Numbered from the stretch's first letter, positions 1-13,080 are shown. The stretch: DNA of 64,000 nt from Apostichopus japonicus (GCF_037975245.1 NC_092581.1:14351303-14415302); one strand, 5' to 3'. The notes: generated by a model not told the origin, from the letters alone. Made by a program: numbers and translations.

Positions 1-1983
1 ACAAATCTATTACAAAATGTAGCTGATTGAGAACCACTACAAGAAGAGTTGTTCTATCAGAAAAGTCTGGACATATAATTATATCAAAGAAATCTTTCTA
101 AAGAGGGAAAGAGAACATCAAAATATTTAACAGGAGAAAATTAAGACAGGGGGGGGGGGGAGAATACAGCCACTAAAAAGGAGCATACATTTGAACTCTT
201 TACGATATTTTAGGAGCTGTCTAACTGACGATATCTTTCAGAAGTCAGAAACTTTTTCTATTTGCCTTTCACAAATTTGTTACATACTGATGGGTCCAAC
301 CACACAACATTAAATATATTTTCTGAAACTTCCCACTTGACCAGGTAAACGATGCAATCCATCTCCCAAATTTTTCTACTTTCATATTCCAAATTTCGGG
401 AAAAAGGTCTACTAAAGACTGACTGGATGAATTTTATTCCTTTATTTTTTCATCTCTTTATATATTTTGTTGGAGTACTTTCCTTTGTTTAGCATATGCT
501 CCTTTAATGTAAGGGTTGGGGGAGGGGAGGGGGAGGTTGGGGTTAAACTGGCATCAAACAATCAACTAATTATCACCAAGAACCTACTTTAGGCGACCCA
601 AACCACTCAGATCGAAATCAAGTGGATCAGAAGATCTACAATTTCATCAATAAAGAAAACAAAGAAAAAATAAGAACAGAGATGAAAATAAGATAAAAAG
701 AAAAAGCAAATTCAAAAACTCATATGAAAAGTAATTATTTCTCAAAGTCTTCTCTAAATAGAGTTGGAATAATGATTTGATTAGTATCAAATTGTAATGA
801 AATACAGTGAATGTGATATTTTTTAATATACTCCCAGACACATCTTTATTTGTTTTACGCTGTTTTTACTAATATTTTTCTTTTTTTTAGTGGACCGCTA
901 ATCTCTGATATTCAACTTATTAACATTGTTAACAATAAAGTAGATCTAATCTTTCACCCCCCCCCCACCCCCCAAAAAAAAAGAGAAAAAAAAAAAAAAC
1001 GTGTTTTTATCTGCTATGCTTTTGAAGATGTCTATATACTTCATAATGAAAGTTAAAGCAGGCAGGAACCATCAAGTAAGGCAAAATTTCTGATGTTAGC
1101 CCCTTAATAGTCAGGACCTTATTGTAGGAGTTTATCCAAAATCAGTAGCAAAATAATTATGGAAAACTTCTTTTTAAACTTTCTCTATGCATCATGGAAC
1201 TCCAGAATGAAATATCATATAATGACCTTGAAAAATCTGTGATATATTGTAAATGTTTTTCCTAGTTTCATTTGAATTGTATCTGAGGAGCTGACTTATT
1301 GATCCATTTGCTAGGTTTGGTAGTCCAGCCACTTTCATTAATCAGCCTCCAATCTTCAAACCATTTCAAACCAGAAAGCCAGTGGGCTTATTGTGATTCC
1401 TTGCCAATTGAGATTATGATCCAAGCTTTCGTCATTGTTGATTAAATTGATCAGCAAGGTTCTTTAACTGACTGTGGACCTACCTACTAAATATGTTAAC
1501 TTACCATGTTTACAAGCTATTTTTAGCAAAAATTAACTCAAGCCCTGCCCCCTAATAAATGTGCATATCACATTGAACATACATTATCATACACAAAGTA
1601 TGATTCAATTCTGAAAATGTTTACATTTGACCCTGTGACCTCATTAATATTCTTGAGATGAGCACCAAAAACAATAGGGTTCATCTACTCAGTATGGCGC
1701 ATCTATGTACCAAGTATGACTTCAATCCAACTTGTCCTAAAAGGATCATCTGCACTGATGGGAATTTGCTTTTAATGTTTTCATGGCAACAGTCCACAAA
1801 CTTTTCAGAACCCATGACCTGCTATCCACCAGACCGCCACCTCCTCTCACAATCTATCTGAAAACTGTAGATAAATTTTCCGAAAGTCTCGAAATATTCT
1901 GTGGCCCCACTTTTGGGTCACTGCCAATATGCAAATAAATATAGTCACTAAAAATTCATATTCTTAATCACAGGATAACTTAC
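1..1983 (-). other. Intron sequence, no feature recognised beyond simple tracts
   Basis: AT-rich sequence with no exon that fits the required entry phase 2. It holds a G12 tract near 149, a G-rich stretch near 512-540 and a C/A tract near 957-1000. A short open frame at 1658-1861 on the plus strand shows no recognisable features. Confidence 0.6.
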
Positions 1984-2137
1984 TTCTTTGGTGATGGTCC
2001 ACCTTTGATATCCAGATTGGTTGCTAGGCTACTCAGAGTAGAGTTGAGATCCATTGAACCAACAGCGGCAAAGTTATCAGCCTGGGGGGGAGGAGGGTTT
2101 TTGTTCATCGGTTGTAAAATGTCCGCCATTGGTTGGC
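1984..2137 (-). CDS. PICALM: PICALM exon: tail (GQPMADILQP...SSLATNLDIKGG)
   Basis: The exon encodes QPMADILQPMNKNPPPPQAD, then NFAAVGSMDLNSTLSSLATN and LDIKGGPSPKK. SMDLNSTLSSLATNLDI aligns with the vertebrate block DLDSSLA(N/S)LVGNLGI, which precedes the C-terminal NWQPK segment. The acceptor is TCTCTTCAG, the donor is GTAAGT, entry phase is 1 and exit phase is 2. The remaining C-terminal exons should lie left of base 1. Confidence 0.93.
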
Positions 2138-3465
2138 CTGAAGAGAAACAGGAGGGAAAAAAACAAAAGGAATAACAAATTAGAACATCAGCTTAGATGT
2201 CAAATGACCTTTATAGTGACTTGTACAACCCACCTATCATCGATAACACACGATGCAATCAATGTCTGTGTGCACCGGTAAACGAAGATTAGACCAGCTT
2301 GCAAACCATTGGAAAGCTTTGTCCACGACTTCCCACCAATTCTTTTAGGCGAGGAACACATTTACGAAATTGTGGGCATATTTCCTAGCATGAGACAACA
2401 TCCAAATTATCCAACATCCAGCACGAAAACTAAACTTGCAACAACTGTTGTAACTGACTGGCAGAAGGCTGATCACTAATTTGATAATAAAAAAACAAAA
2501 TCCAAATAATTATTCAATTGAAAAACAGATCCATTCTGGAATTCACTTCCTTCATAACCTAACACTCGCCAAAAGTAGACAAAAAACTGGCTTCTCGCCA
2601 AAACTTAAGAAAATTATTCAAAAATTAATATTCCATCACAATAATTTCCACTTAAGTGATCATCAACACATCCTGAGCATTTTTGTTGTTGCTTTCTTTA
2701 TAAAAAAAAAGAAGAATCTCCCAAAATGCACACAAAACTTGCCCTGTCCTGCCCTTCCCTCCCCATCCGGCCCCTTCACACTCCCACTTGGTTAATCAGT
2801 TGACTATCATGGTCTACAGAAGCCATTTTGAGTCTGTCTGTGAGACTTGGTTCTAACACACAGTTCAATTATATGTATATCACTATCGCCAAAAGCCTGC
2901 AATATAACTAGACTTTACAAAAGTTAAAGAGTGTCCATTTAATGATGTTCCCCATCACGTGATATGATACTGGTGGTATATGAATGACAACATGCTTTCA
3001 AAAACAGTATTGCAAAATATGAAATCGCTTTGAAAAGCAGAATTTTTGATGAAAAGTAATAGAGGGGTCACAACTTGTGTCCCCTCTCTACCCTCAAATC
3101 CTCCCTTACCAACACTTTTGCCCCCCCCCCCGCACTCTCACTCAAAGATGAAGACACAAATCAGAAATTGTGTAATTATATAGAATCCAAAAATTGGAAC
3201 TGGTATAAACAGATGTGGTAAATAAATACTGAGATACAAAGATGTCACAAAAAACAACAACATAAAAACAGAGATAAAATGCCCATCAAAGTCATCGTAT
3301 GGAGGTGTATACTGTAGCAAGAACCTGATGATTAATACACTTAATGGATTAACTTCTCTAAATCACAGCTCCAGTGAGAATTTGAAATCTTTTTAAATTC
3401 GAGGACCACCTGTAGGTTTGCACAGATGTGGATTAGCTTAAGTGATATCTTTGAATGGAATGGGT

Positions 3466-4420
3466 GATAAAGTAGGACTTGCAAGCAATTACATAAATTA
3501 CATAAAAAAAGTTGAATTTGAACTTTGATGACGAAAATCTGCCAGTGTTTGGATCTTCGCAAATTATGTCTATGTGAACATGAAGACTTGAAAATTACAG
3601 TTAAGAAGAGTCATTTTATGGTTGATAAAGTAGGACTGGCAAGCAATTACGTAAAACAAGTTGAATTTGAACTTTGATGATGAAAATCTGCCAGTGTTTG
3701 GATCTTTGCAAAATTATGTCTATGTGAACATGAAGACTTTAAAATTACAGTTAGAAAGACTCATTTTATAAGGGTGATAAATTAGGACTGGCAAGCAATT
3801 ACATAAATTATGTAAAAAAAGGTGAATTTGAACTTTGATGATGAAAATCTGTCAGAGTTTGGATCTTTGCAAATTATGTCTTTGTGAACATGAAGACTTG
3901 AAAATTACAGTTAAAAAGAGTCATTTTTATGGTTGATAAAGTAGGACTGGCAAGCAATTACAAAAATTACGTAAAAGAAGTTGAGTTTGAACTTTGATGA
4001 TGAAAATCTGCCAGTGTTTGGATCTTTGCAAATTATGTCTATGTGAACATGAAGACTTGAAAATTAGTTGAAAAGAGTCATTTTATAGTGATAAAGTAGG
4101 ACTGGCAAGCAATTACATAAATTATGTAAGAAAAGTTGAATTTGAACATTGATGAAGAAAATCTGTCAGTGTTTGGATCTTTGCATATTATGTCTATGTG
4201 AACATGAAGACTTGAAAATTACAGTTAAAAAGAGTCATTTTATGGTTGATAAAGTAGGACTGGCAAGCAATTACAAAAATTACGTAAAAGAAGTTGAGTT
4301 TGAACTTTGATGATGAAAATCTGCCAGTGTTTGGATCTTCCATTTTGGGAAAAAATTGCAAAATTATGTCTATGTGGACATGAAGACTTGAAAATTAAAG
4401 TTAAAAAGGGTCATTTTACT
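3466..4420. repeat. Tandem array, about 157-bp unit, six copies
   Basis: The motif GATAAAGTAGGACTGGCAAG recurs with small changes at about 3466, 3623, 3776, 3934, 4090 and 4248. The spacings are 153-158 bp. Each unit also contains a GAAAATCTGCCAGTGTTTGG block and a GTGAACATGAAGACTTGAAA block. Related but badly decayed units continue to about 4830. The array lies in the intron between the exons at 1984 and 5707. Confidence 0.92.
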
Positions 4421-5706
4421 TTGGGCTTGGTAAAGCTTTTTTTTAGTTTGGTGACTTTCTTGTTACCAAAAATATTAAAAATTGAAAGAAACCATTATCA
4501 TTAAAAATTTTACATTGATAGCTAGTTGGTAGCAATTATTTTATCCTTAAATATCAATCACCAATATGTCTATACAGATATGAAAGAATGTAAATTACAG
4601 TTAAAAAGAGTTATTTTACTTTGGGCTTGAAAAAGCATTTTTTGGTTTGGTGACTTTCTTGTTACCACAATATGTTAAAAATGCAAAAATGTATTTAGTT
4701 ATTTTTATAGCTAGAAGTAATCATTTTATCATTTGTAGCGATCACCAATTTGTCTATACAGAGATGAAAGAAATGAATTTCCGATTAAAAAGAGTCATTT
4801 TACCTTGGATCTGGTGAAGCTGTTTGAGTATGGTATAAGTCATCTTGTTACTTAAATATATTAATAATGCACCAGTAGTCATCTATTTTTCATTTCAATT
4901 GCAAAGGATTTTCTGTATTATTAAGTGTTTAGTTTTGTGATTAATATTAATATGGAAAAGGGTAAGGTCATCACAGTTTTTAATTTTTTAGATGAGTGCA
5001 ATTTCTTAATTCCTATCTGAGTTACAACAAGTTGTAAAATGAAATCTAGGGCTTAGTAACAGATTTTTGGTAAATACTTAGTATTGATTATTTGAAAGAC
5101 AGTTGACTAAAACTGTCTGCCTTAAGAAATTTAATTCAATAGTTTTTCTGACCGGCTGTAAATTTTCTGTTGGTCCCTGTGTCCCCAGGTAGTAGCTCTC
5201 ATTTGAATTTGTACAATATAGCACTATGTCAGTAAACAAGATATATACATGCACTTTTCAAAACAAGCAAAAACATCCACAAAAATATGTACGAATAAAA
5301 GCAAACAACTGAAAACATGAAAATATTAAGGCACGCAAACAACAACAGAAAAACAAAATAACATTGAATGGATATCAACCATCAAATTTCTTCATTTTAA
5401 TCATCTTAGTACTAATTTTTCTCAGGAACTATCAATGGAACGAGAAGATTATCGAACTCAAATTTGGAGAAAATGTTCTCGAGGCACAAAAATTTCAACA
5501 ACGAAAAAATGTCCACAAAAATGGATTTAAACTTTTTTATTCCTTTCCCATTCTCTTTAAATTTGATGGGGATCATAAGTCAACGGATAAAAAAGAAAAA
5601 GAAATCACAGATGAACAATATGAACTGATGAATATGAGTGAGTAAACTTTCTTTTTTTGTTTTGTACAAGATGCATCGTCTTCTCTTCACAGATGCACAT
5701 TCCTAC

Positions 5707-5772
5707 CTGGGGCTACTGCTTGCTGCACAAAGGCAGTCTGTGGAACAATCGCAGGCTGTTGAGGGCTCCCCA
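5707..5772 (-). CDS. PICALM: PICALM exon: GSPQQPAIVPQTAFVQQAVAP
   Basis: A 66-bp exon encodes GSPQQPAIVPQTAFVQQAVA, a Gln/Pro-rich linker. It is phase 1 on both sides, with an ACTTTCAG acceptor and a GTAGGA donor. Joined to its neighbours it reads AP-MGSPQQ before and AP-GQPMAD after. It is symmetric, so it could be a cassette exon. Confidence 0.85.
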
Positions 5773-5829
5773 CTGAAAGTATAATTGACTTGTTTTTACA
5801 TCTTTCTTCATCAATTCCAATCTTAAATA

Positions 5830-5995
5830 GCCCCATCATTCCTAAACTGGTGTACTTGTACTCATGCTGTTCAACGTGCACTCCTACTCATGCTTAGAGT
5901 TCTGTACGCATACTAGTGCTAATGGCATTGTACTCATACTCATACCAAGAGGGACTCTTAATTGTACTTGTACTCATGCTGTTCTACTTGTACTA
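5830..5995. repeat. Degenerate TGTACTCATGC-type short tandem repeat
   Basis: Irregular repeats of TTGTACTCATGCT and CATACTCATACC cover this stretch just upstream (in gene sense) of the 5707-5772 exon. Copies are poorly conserved. Confidence 0.6.
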
Positions 5996-6492
5996 CAAAT
6001 CTGGTACACACTAAATGCTATCATCAAATATTCTCACAGACTTACAAGCATTTGGTCCTCTTTCCAAAACCTCAGAATTATCCAAAAACCCAACCAGTTT
6101 ACCCCATGGCATTAAAGGGATAGGAGTCTCATACTTAAACTTAGACTAGGAAACGTATCGATCCAACTCCAATCTTGATAAGTCATTCCGTTGCTGAGAT
6201 ATATACAAATTTTGAGTCGCTTAATCACACGTTACCAACATAAAAATATTAAACATTCTTTCACAAACTTGAATCATCTTCCAAGGTTAAGTAATCACTT
6301 CAGTTTTAAAGAAAAAAAACACAAAACCAGCTGTTTGTGTAGTCCATGAATGACATATCACAGCTTATCGCACAATGCACCCATCCAAACAAAGGCAATA
6401 AACTGTTATATCTTATACCTCAACAAAGGGAACACGTTATGAGGCTGGGAGTTGTGTCAATGTGCCTCGTTTCACAAGCTTGGTAGAATTAC

Positions 6493-6572
6493 TGTTTAAT
6501 TAAATTGTTAAATTGTTTAATTAAATTGTTTAATTAAATTAGTTTAATTAAACTGTCTTAATTAAATTGCTA
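6493..6572. repeat. TTTAATTAAATTG palindromic tandem repeat
   Basis: Five or so copies of TTTAATTAAATTG occur close together. Each contains the palindrome TTTAATTAAA, so the tract could form alternative hairpins. It lies in the intron between exons 5707-5772 and 6762-6818. Confidence 0.8.
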
Positions 6573-6761
6573 CAAAATTTCATTCTTATTATTATAGCTT
6601 GTACAGCTTATATAGCTTGTTTGTTCCCTATACCGTCAGATATCCATCACTCATTGTACACACATACACAACAAAAGCTTTACATAACATCAGTTTTATC
6701 AAAATCTTCGCAGGATGAAGATTGCAAACGTTTTAGTCAAGAGATGACAGCTTGTACTTAC

Positions 6762-6818
6762 TTGGAGCCCCGAAAGCATATTCAAAGTTTGCACCGATGT
6801 TGTTGTTATTTGGGAAGC
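6762..6818 (-). CDS. PICALM: PICALM exon: GFPNNNNIGANFEYAFGAP
   Basis: A 57-bp exon encodes FPNNNNIGANFEYAFGAP. It matches in place and pattern the vertebrate tail segment GLNVDFESVFG (PICALM) or LLQPNFEAAFG (AP180), a conserved Asn-Phe-Glu-x-x-Phe-Gly block. The acceptor is CTCTCAG, the donor is GTAAGT, and both phases are 1. Confidence 0.91.
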
Positions 6819-8340
6819 CTGAGAGCAAATAGAGAAAAATAACAACGAAATTATACATATGAAAACTGTGTTTATCACAAACTGTTACAGAAAGTAGGCA
6901 GTTTGACAGAAATTTTAATCTGTCATTATTATGGTGCCAATCTTTGTCAGAATTAATCGTAAAAACTTCATAGCTGAACAGAAACGTATCTCTAAAGCCG
7001 TGGCAAAGTTGTGATATCATCGAATAGAGCTGAATTTTACATTTCTAGTTGCCAGTGGTTTCTGAATCTCGATGGTAAATGAGCGATCGTGATGTTCATC
7101 TTAGAAGACTGTAATTGTAGGTGCTCGCCCCTCTGTTCTAAGTGAAGAATCATGAACGGTATAAACTGACAAATAAACCTAACGTAACAGGGATCAGACC
7201 AACTTTTGATAAGATCCAAGGACTACCATGAATTTACAATAAAGAACTTGATCTTGAGGCAGTCTTCTCAACTCCTTTCCCCCTAAAAACAGTCATTTTG
7301 CACTTTGAGGAAATAAATTTTTCTCTATACTACATGAAAATATTAGTAATAAATTAGTATCAACAAAGGGATTTTACCAAACACTGACCAGAATATACCA
7401 CAAAACATAGATACCCTCAAATGGGTGCAGCTTTGGCACAGTGCCACAAAGGAAAGCTGCAGCAGCTGGATATTCCCCTGCAGCAAAGCTGAATCAATAA
7501 CAAACAATAGAGATTATCTTGGCAGACCCACGATAGCCTATTGTGTGAAACTGCAGTGCCCATTGTGTAATTTACTGCAAAGCACAAACAGAATATGTCC
7601 TACGCAGCCTGGCTACAGAATGCTGCAGCCCCCTCACCGTCCTACTTTTGACACAGTACCTTAAAACAAATATATGGGTAAAATGCCAAATGATTCTTTA
7701 CTAAACTTAGGTAGAGCACCCTTCATCTTACAGATACCAGACATAATGAACAAACAACAGTAGATGTTGTTTCTACTGGACATCAAGCAATATCCAATAT
7801 ATTTGTTCCTGAAGTTAATAGAAATCCCTAGCAACCCTCCTTTTCTTCACATTGACAAAAATGCCGATGCGACGGGGAAGGGCAGGTGGGTGGGAACTCC
7901 AGAGATCCTTCTGATGTTACCATACCCAAAGGAGCACGCTCATACCTAAGCAATGTTTTACCGTTTAAAGAAACTGTAAGTTTCTCCCATTTTGGTGACA
8001 AAAATATCTGTTTGAAAATGATTCTTTTAATCTCCGAGGATAATGGCTAAAATGGCTAAAACGGCCAGCAATGTAGTTGCCCCAGCATGGAGAGATGCTT
8101 TGAGAGTGGCACTAAATTTGTGTTGTAGAAGCTTCAACATTGCATGATAGTTGACATTGGAACTTATTTGAGTCAGTGCTGATGACATTTTATCAGGAAT
8201 AAATTAGCATTCAAATTTAGTGTAAGCAGATTTCCATTTTGTCTTGTAATAAAAGACTACGGTTTCGGTGTTCAAAAAACTGCTATATAGCTTTACACTT
8301 GTTTAGTCAATTTGACCATTTTGCATAGACCTCTGTTATG
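6819..8340 (-). other. Intron, possible old repeat fragments only
   Basis: No exon or intact element was recognised. The stretch 7420-7665 contains related GCTGCAGC-rich segments resembling one near 26195-26240, suggesting decayed dispersed repeats. Confidence 0.4.
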
Positions 8341-8653
8341 CAGGAATGTGCTCACACTGGGCGGCACCAGGCGGCTGCACCCAGCAGTTCTGAATGCCGT
8401 CCAGCACAAACAGTATCTTAAACATTTCCGCCCGGCACTTTTTTGATGATAATTTAACAAATTTTACCAAAACCAAAATTTGGGAGAATATATGGCACAG
8501 AATAGGAAAAATAGCACCACCTAAGTATACTTCATGTTCAAAATTTGTCCAGTGGGGAGGGGGTACCCCCACCCATGAGATCCCTCTCCCAGGGTGTGGA
8601 TCGCACTACCGCACATTCTGCCCGGCACTCAAATATTCCTGAGCACATCCCTG
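8341..8653. mobile_element. Short non-autonomous DNA transposon with CAGG(A/G)ATGTGCTCA termini
   Basis: The left end reads CAGGAATGTGCTCAC and the right end, reverse-complemented, reads CAGGGATGTGCTCAGG. The 313-bp element is flanked on both sides by GTTATG (8335-8340 and 8654-8659). CAG-starting termini suggest a hAT-type MITE, although only 6 of the usual 8 duplicated bases match. There is no coding capacity. Confidence 0.72.
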
Positions 8654-9608
8654 GTTATGTGATACCAGAAAACTTAATTCCCTGACCTAATATCTCACAA
8701 TTTAATTTTTCTGACTGGTTGTAATGTTCTGTATACTAAACTGAAGTATCATAGCAGCTATAAAATATTATAACAGGGCGCTGGAAAAGTTTCCATTCTT
8801 TTCACGAAGATGGTAGAACGTTACCTTTTAGGAATAGCTATTTAATTATCGTTTCAAAGATTGTACAGTAAAATCAACTGAATGAATTAAACATTAAGTG
8901 TGCCCCCATTCCACCCTCCTGCCAGGCCCTGCCAATCCCTTGTCAAGATATGTAGGACCTCTTTTTGGCTGTTAGTAAAGCGGTACTCGTTACAATCCTA
9001 CTTCTACAACACAGTTTTTTCCACAAATTAATGTTATAAGGGAAACGCTGTAGCACAACTAATCGTACAATTACACCACATACATGTATTGACAAAACCA
9101 TTCAAAATGCACAGTTAAGATGACACCATAGTTCAACCCAGGAACCACTGGCATGTACCACACAAGGAATAGGCTTGCAAATGGGTAGCAGATAGGTACA
9201 GGTAAAATGGATCAGGTTTTTTCAAAGAAAGTAGCCTTCACGAGGTGTTCCGCTTCTATAGGCTTCCATGTGGAAGACGAAAGCAGACAGTAACTACCCA
9301 TCATGCAGTGCAAAAAATTATGTACGGCAAGACGAGAAAACTGACCCATAATCAGAAAAAGAGCGAAAACTTTCAACAATTTACAGCCAAAGATTACCAC
9401 TTTGCTATTAATAATTGCTTAACATTGTTCACAACCATTTTTTCCCCCCTTATTAAATTGATCAAAATTGATCAATTTTAGTTGACGGCAGACTTTTCAA
9501 AAATTTCATACAATATAACTGAGCACTACAAGTATATAAATATATATATCTACACCCCCCATCTCTCGCTCTCCCCACCCCCCCTCCAATGTTTTAACTA
9601 TGCAGTAC

Positions 9609-9908
9609 CTGATGAGGCTGAGCTGATCCTAGCTTGTGAACGAACAGCCATGGATGGGGAGGATGACGACGATGGGACCACTGAGGGGGCCAGAGGGACA
9701 CAACCAAACACAGACTCAAGCTGGGAGCTGTTGCTCTCAGAATCAATCACGCTATTCAGGACTCCAGAGTCCTCCTGACTGGTAGGGAGAATCATATCAT
9801 GATCAATATCCAATGACAGGGGTACAGGATTGGGGGCAGAGGTGACTTCAGGAGTGTCAGAGGGGCCATCCATCAAACTGGCAAAGGGGTTGGTTATAGA
9901 CAAAGGAT
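9609..9908 (-). CDS. PICALM: PICALM exon: Ser-rich tail with NPF (PLSITNPFASLMD...)
   Basis: This is the longest exon seen, 300 bp, encoding PLSITNPFASLMDGPSDTPE, an acidic Ser/Asp segment with IDHDMILPTSQEDSG, then LESVFGCVP and a Ser-rich end. It contains a second NPF motif. Entry and exit phases are both 1. The acceptor is ACCCCAAACCAG and the donor is GTACTG. Open frame continues upstream into the intron as a hydrophobic reading, which I take as chance. Confidence 0.9.
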
Positions 9909-11294
9909 CTGGTTTGGGGTCACAGATTGTGAAAACAGACAGGAAAATACAGTTCATGACAAAACAAAAGTAGCAAAGGAGGAGCCATTCAAAAATTCCA
10001 AAGTGTACAATAGGGTAGGAAGAAGAGAGAAATTCAAACCAGAAGATAAGAGAAGAGAGAAGTGGTAAAGAAAAAAAAACGTAAGTCCAGAGCAGCAATG
10101 AAAAGAGAAAAAACAAAGAAAGAATAAATAAACAAATGAAAAAATTAATATTGAATTGGAACTGAAAATAGCACAGAGTGCCAAAAGAGAGAAGAAAAAA
10201 TACAGCAAGTGACAAAACGGTGAAATACTGAAAAAATTAATGATTCCATCTGTTATACTTTTGGTTTTCTCCTTCCAAAAAATCTACACATTTTAGTGGA
10301 AGTTCTGAACTTCTGATATGTAAAAGGGGGGGGGGGGGTTAAAAGTCTTCTTTACAAAACGCATCACATACACATGTATGAAACTACCGTCGAGAGACGA
10401 TATTCTCCCCTTGAAGTGATGGGTCTTGGAAGCGAAACAGATACGACTGGAATGTACCAATTCTCTGGAAGAGGTTGTTGTGAAATACTTGACAGACCAA
10501 ATGACCTTTGTAAGAAAGGAGATCAGGGCTTAACAATTAGGAATTTTTTAAAAAATGATGTAAAGGAATACAAAACTCCTTCCAACCGGAAACCTTTCAT
10601 TTTTTTCTCCAAACCGCAAAGAAACATGCAAAGCATTTTACTACTCTTTTTTCAGGATTAAATAATGTATTTATGATATTATTACTATCAGGATTTCATC
10701 TCCCGTATATATGTACGCAACTTCATGTCAGAAGTGGAATGAGTGATAATACATCGAGATCAAAACATAAAGCAAGCTAAAACTACTGATGTATAGGCGA
10801 GGGAACGCAGCAACGAGGGTAAACTATATCTAATTCTACACACACAAAGTATAAAAGGTTATACTTATAAGACATGTCTGTCCGAGACACATAAATGTTC
10901 CCTTCAGGAAGCTGAAACTACCATCAAGGTTATTATATGAATGATTATGATCTTACTGTCAGTACAAGCTTAATCAGTAACACCTTTCATGAAAGATTAA
11001 TCTTTTCGGAATTTGCCGCTCGGAGAACATTTCAAACCACTGCGATTACCGAAGGTAACAACTGAACAACAAGATTTTGTGATTAATGGTGGCAGCAAGT
11101 CTTTAAAGAAAAAGCAGCCAGGTTCGATCCACTCTTCTCGTTTGAACTGTTGATAGCTCCATTCGCAACGAAAATTGGCTCTAAAGTACATGCTAGAGAG
11201 AGTATGACACAATGGAAGCTATTGGTCCAACTAGCACGGTCATAAGACATTTTGTCATTGCTTCGATAGAAGAGTGATGTAATTGGATTGATTT

Positions 11295-11414
11295 CATTGA
11301 AAAAATTAAAAAAAATTGTGCTATAATCTCTGATACCATGTAAGTAATCACTATAAAAAAAAAATTAAAAAAAAATTGTGCTATAATCTCTGATACCATG
11401 TAAGTAATCACTAT
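11295..11414. repeat. 60-bp tandem duplication
   Basis: Two nearly identical 60-bp copies contain ATTGTGCTATAATCTCTGAT and then ACCATGTAAGTAATCACTAT. The first covers about 11295-11354 and the second 11355-11414. They differ mainly in the length of an A tract. Confidence 0.92.
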
Positions 11415-11772
11415 GTCCTACACCCAGCATTCCTCACACCCCTATCCCAGCTCCACACCCCCCCCCCCACCACTTTAATGACAGATCTCCTACATCCCCC
11501 TATATGTACATGGTAATGCTTGGAATATCATCTACTGTATCAAGGAAAATTATCTGACCAAACTACGAGCCTTTTCAGGCAGAGTGGGATCGGTGAAGGA
11601 TTACTGAAGAGCAGTGACAAGGTGGGGAAGTTCTAAAATCTACAGCACTATTACACGACAGCTATGTATTAAGCTAAGGACGTACAGCAGTGCACTGAAC
11701 ATATAAAGACATGTGGTGGTGCTGCTATAGCAGCAGTAACAGCAGCGGTAGGGTTTGTCAAACGTCAGTTAC

Positions 11773-11880
11773 TTGTAAAAACTTGGTCCAAGAATGAGAG
11801 CGATTCCGTGTAGCTGCCAGGGGCAGAGGAGCTAGCTCCCTCGGAACGTTTCAGGTTAGAGATGCGGATGGGTGTACTGG
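11773..11880 (-). CDS. PICALM: PICALM candidate cassette exon (STPIRISNLKRSEG...)
   Basis: On the minus strand 108 bases are open between an ATCAG acceptor and a GTAACT donor, phase 1 on both sides. They encode STPIRISNLKRSEGASSSAP and GSYTESLSFLDQVFT. Phase agreement with both neighbours and the lack of stops support a real exon, probably skippable. I do not recognise the sequence. The acceptor and first 27 coding bases are copied once more upstream by a 215-bp tandem duplication (11854-12285). Confidence 0.62.
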
Positions 11881-12285
11881 CTGATCATGCCACGAGTTAA
11901 AAAACAGAAAAAAATAGGAGACCGTTAGCAAAAAGATGAGGATGACAGATGGAAATTACATCATGAGAGGGAAACCACAACCATCGAAACTCCATTTCTC
12001 TTGTTTCCTTTGAAACCCCCAAAAAACTAAAATATTACAGCTTTCGGATATTTTTGTCAGCATTTCCAGGTTAGAGATGCGGATGGGTGTACTGGCTGAT
12101 CATGCCACGAGTTTAAAACAGAAAAAATAGGAGACCGTTAGCAAAAAAGATGAGGATGATAGACGGATATTACATCATGAGAGGGGAACCACAACCATCG
12201 AACTCCATTTCTCTTTTTTCCTTTGAATCCCCCCCCCCCAAAAAAATACAGCTTTCGGACAGTTTTGTCAGCATTTTCCAGTTTT
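11854..12285. repeat. 215-bp tandem duplication covering an exon acceptor
   Basis: Copy 1 starts at 11854 and copy 2 at 12069; both begin GGTTAGAGATGCGGATGGGT. Each ends with a CAGCATTTTCCAG-like sequence. The unit includes the ATCAG acceptor and the first 27 coding bases of the 11773-11880 exon. Copy 2 (upstream in gene sense) therefore carries a full extra acceptor followed by a truncated exon start. Confidence 0.9.
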
Positions 12286-13080
12286 GCCTACCTAAAGAGT
12301 TAACGGCCTCTTATGAGGCTCTAACATTGTAATTGAGTACAAAGGCTGATACGAGGTATCCTTCCCCTTCTCCAACATATTCCCAGCTGGAAGAGGTGGG
12401 GGAGGTGGGGAGGGAAAACTAAAAGACATGCAATGTTTTCTACATCTTGCAAAAGCTTTTGTTTTGGAAACATACATAACAATGGGTTGAGATCATATTG
12501 TGAATGTGGAATAATAACATTTGCAGCTGGATCTTAACAGAATGTACTTAATTCTAACGCTCTTCTACAACTCGTCTGGTGCGACAGAACTAAATCTATT
12601 CCAACTGCATGATATAGTGACTGGTGTTTCCAACAACACTGCGCTACAACAGCGACGTAGCCAGAGGTTCAAACAGGGTGGGTGTGGGGAAGGATAAATT
12701 CCACTTTGAATTGTATGTACAAGCACACTTATAAAAGCAAAAAACATTTCTTGATGGTCTTTCCCAAAAGAGAACAATTAAAAACTACTGAATCAGCCCA
12801 CTGTTGCAACTCTAGCCTAGGAAGTGGGAGTGGAGAATAAAGAGGAATGTTCAAAAAGTGCCCTGAAACAAAGAAAATTGTCAAAAAGGGCTAAAGACAC
12901 TTGTTTATCTGCTGCATAGTCACTCCTTTCACAAGATGGTTACAGGTGTTGGATGATAGTCTTACCGGTAAACTGGAAAATTCTTTCACGATAAATTTTA
13001 CTTCAAAAGTCACAAAATATAGCACAACTTTGGGTCCACCGTTAATCAAGAGCGAACTTTCTCAAAGGATGACACTCCCT

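Noticed and set aside
7400-7960. Possible extra PICALM exon or coding sequence (GRPTIAYCVKLQCPLC; KGRWVGTPEILLMLPYPKEHA)
   Set aside because: The reading is on the wrong strand for PICALM, has no fitting splice sites, and part of it resembles repeat sequence near 26200. It is probably a decayed repeat.
9909-10215. Open frame upstream of the 9609-9908 exon reading as a hydrophobic, membrane-like N-terminus
   Set aside because: It is AT-rich intron read in frame with the exon. A good acceptor at 9909-9910 and phase agreement with the upstream exons show the coding part starts at 9908.
11096-11125. B-box-like GGTTCGATCC suggesting a tRNA or SINE
   Set aside because: No A-box at a suitable distance and no tRNA-like stems.
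12641-12720. hAT-like end GCGACGTAGCCAGAGG
   Set aside because: Only one weak terminus is visible, with no matching second end or flanking duplication.
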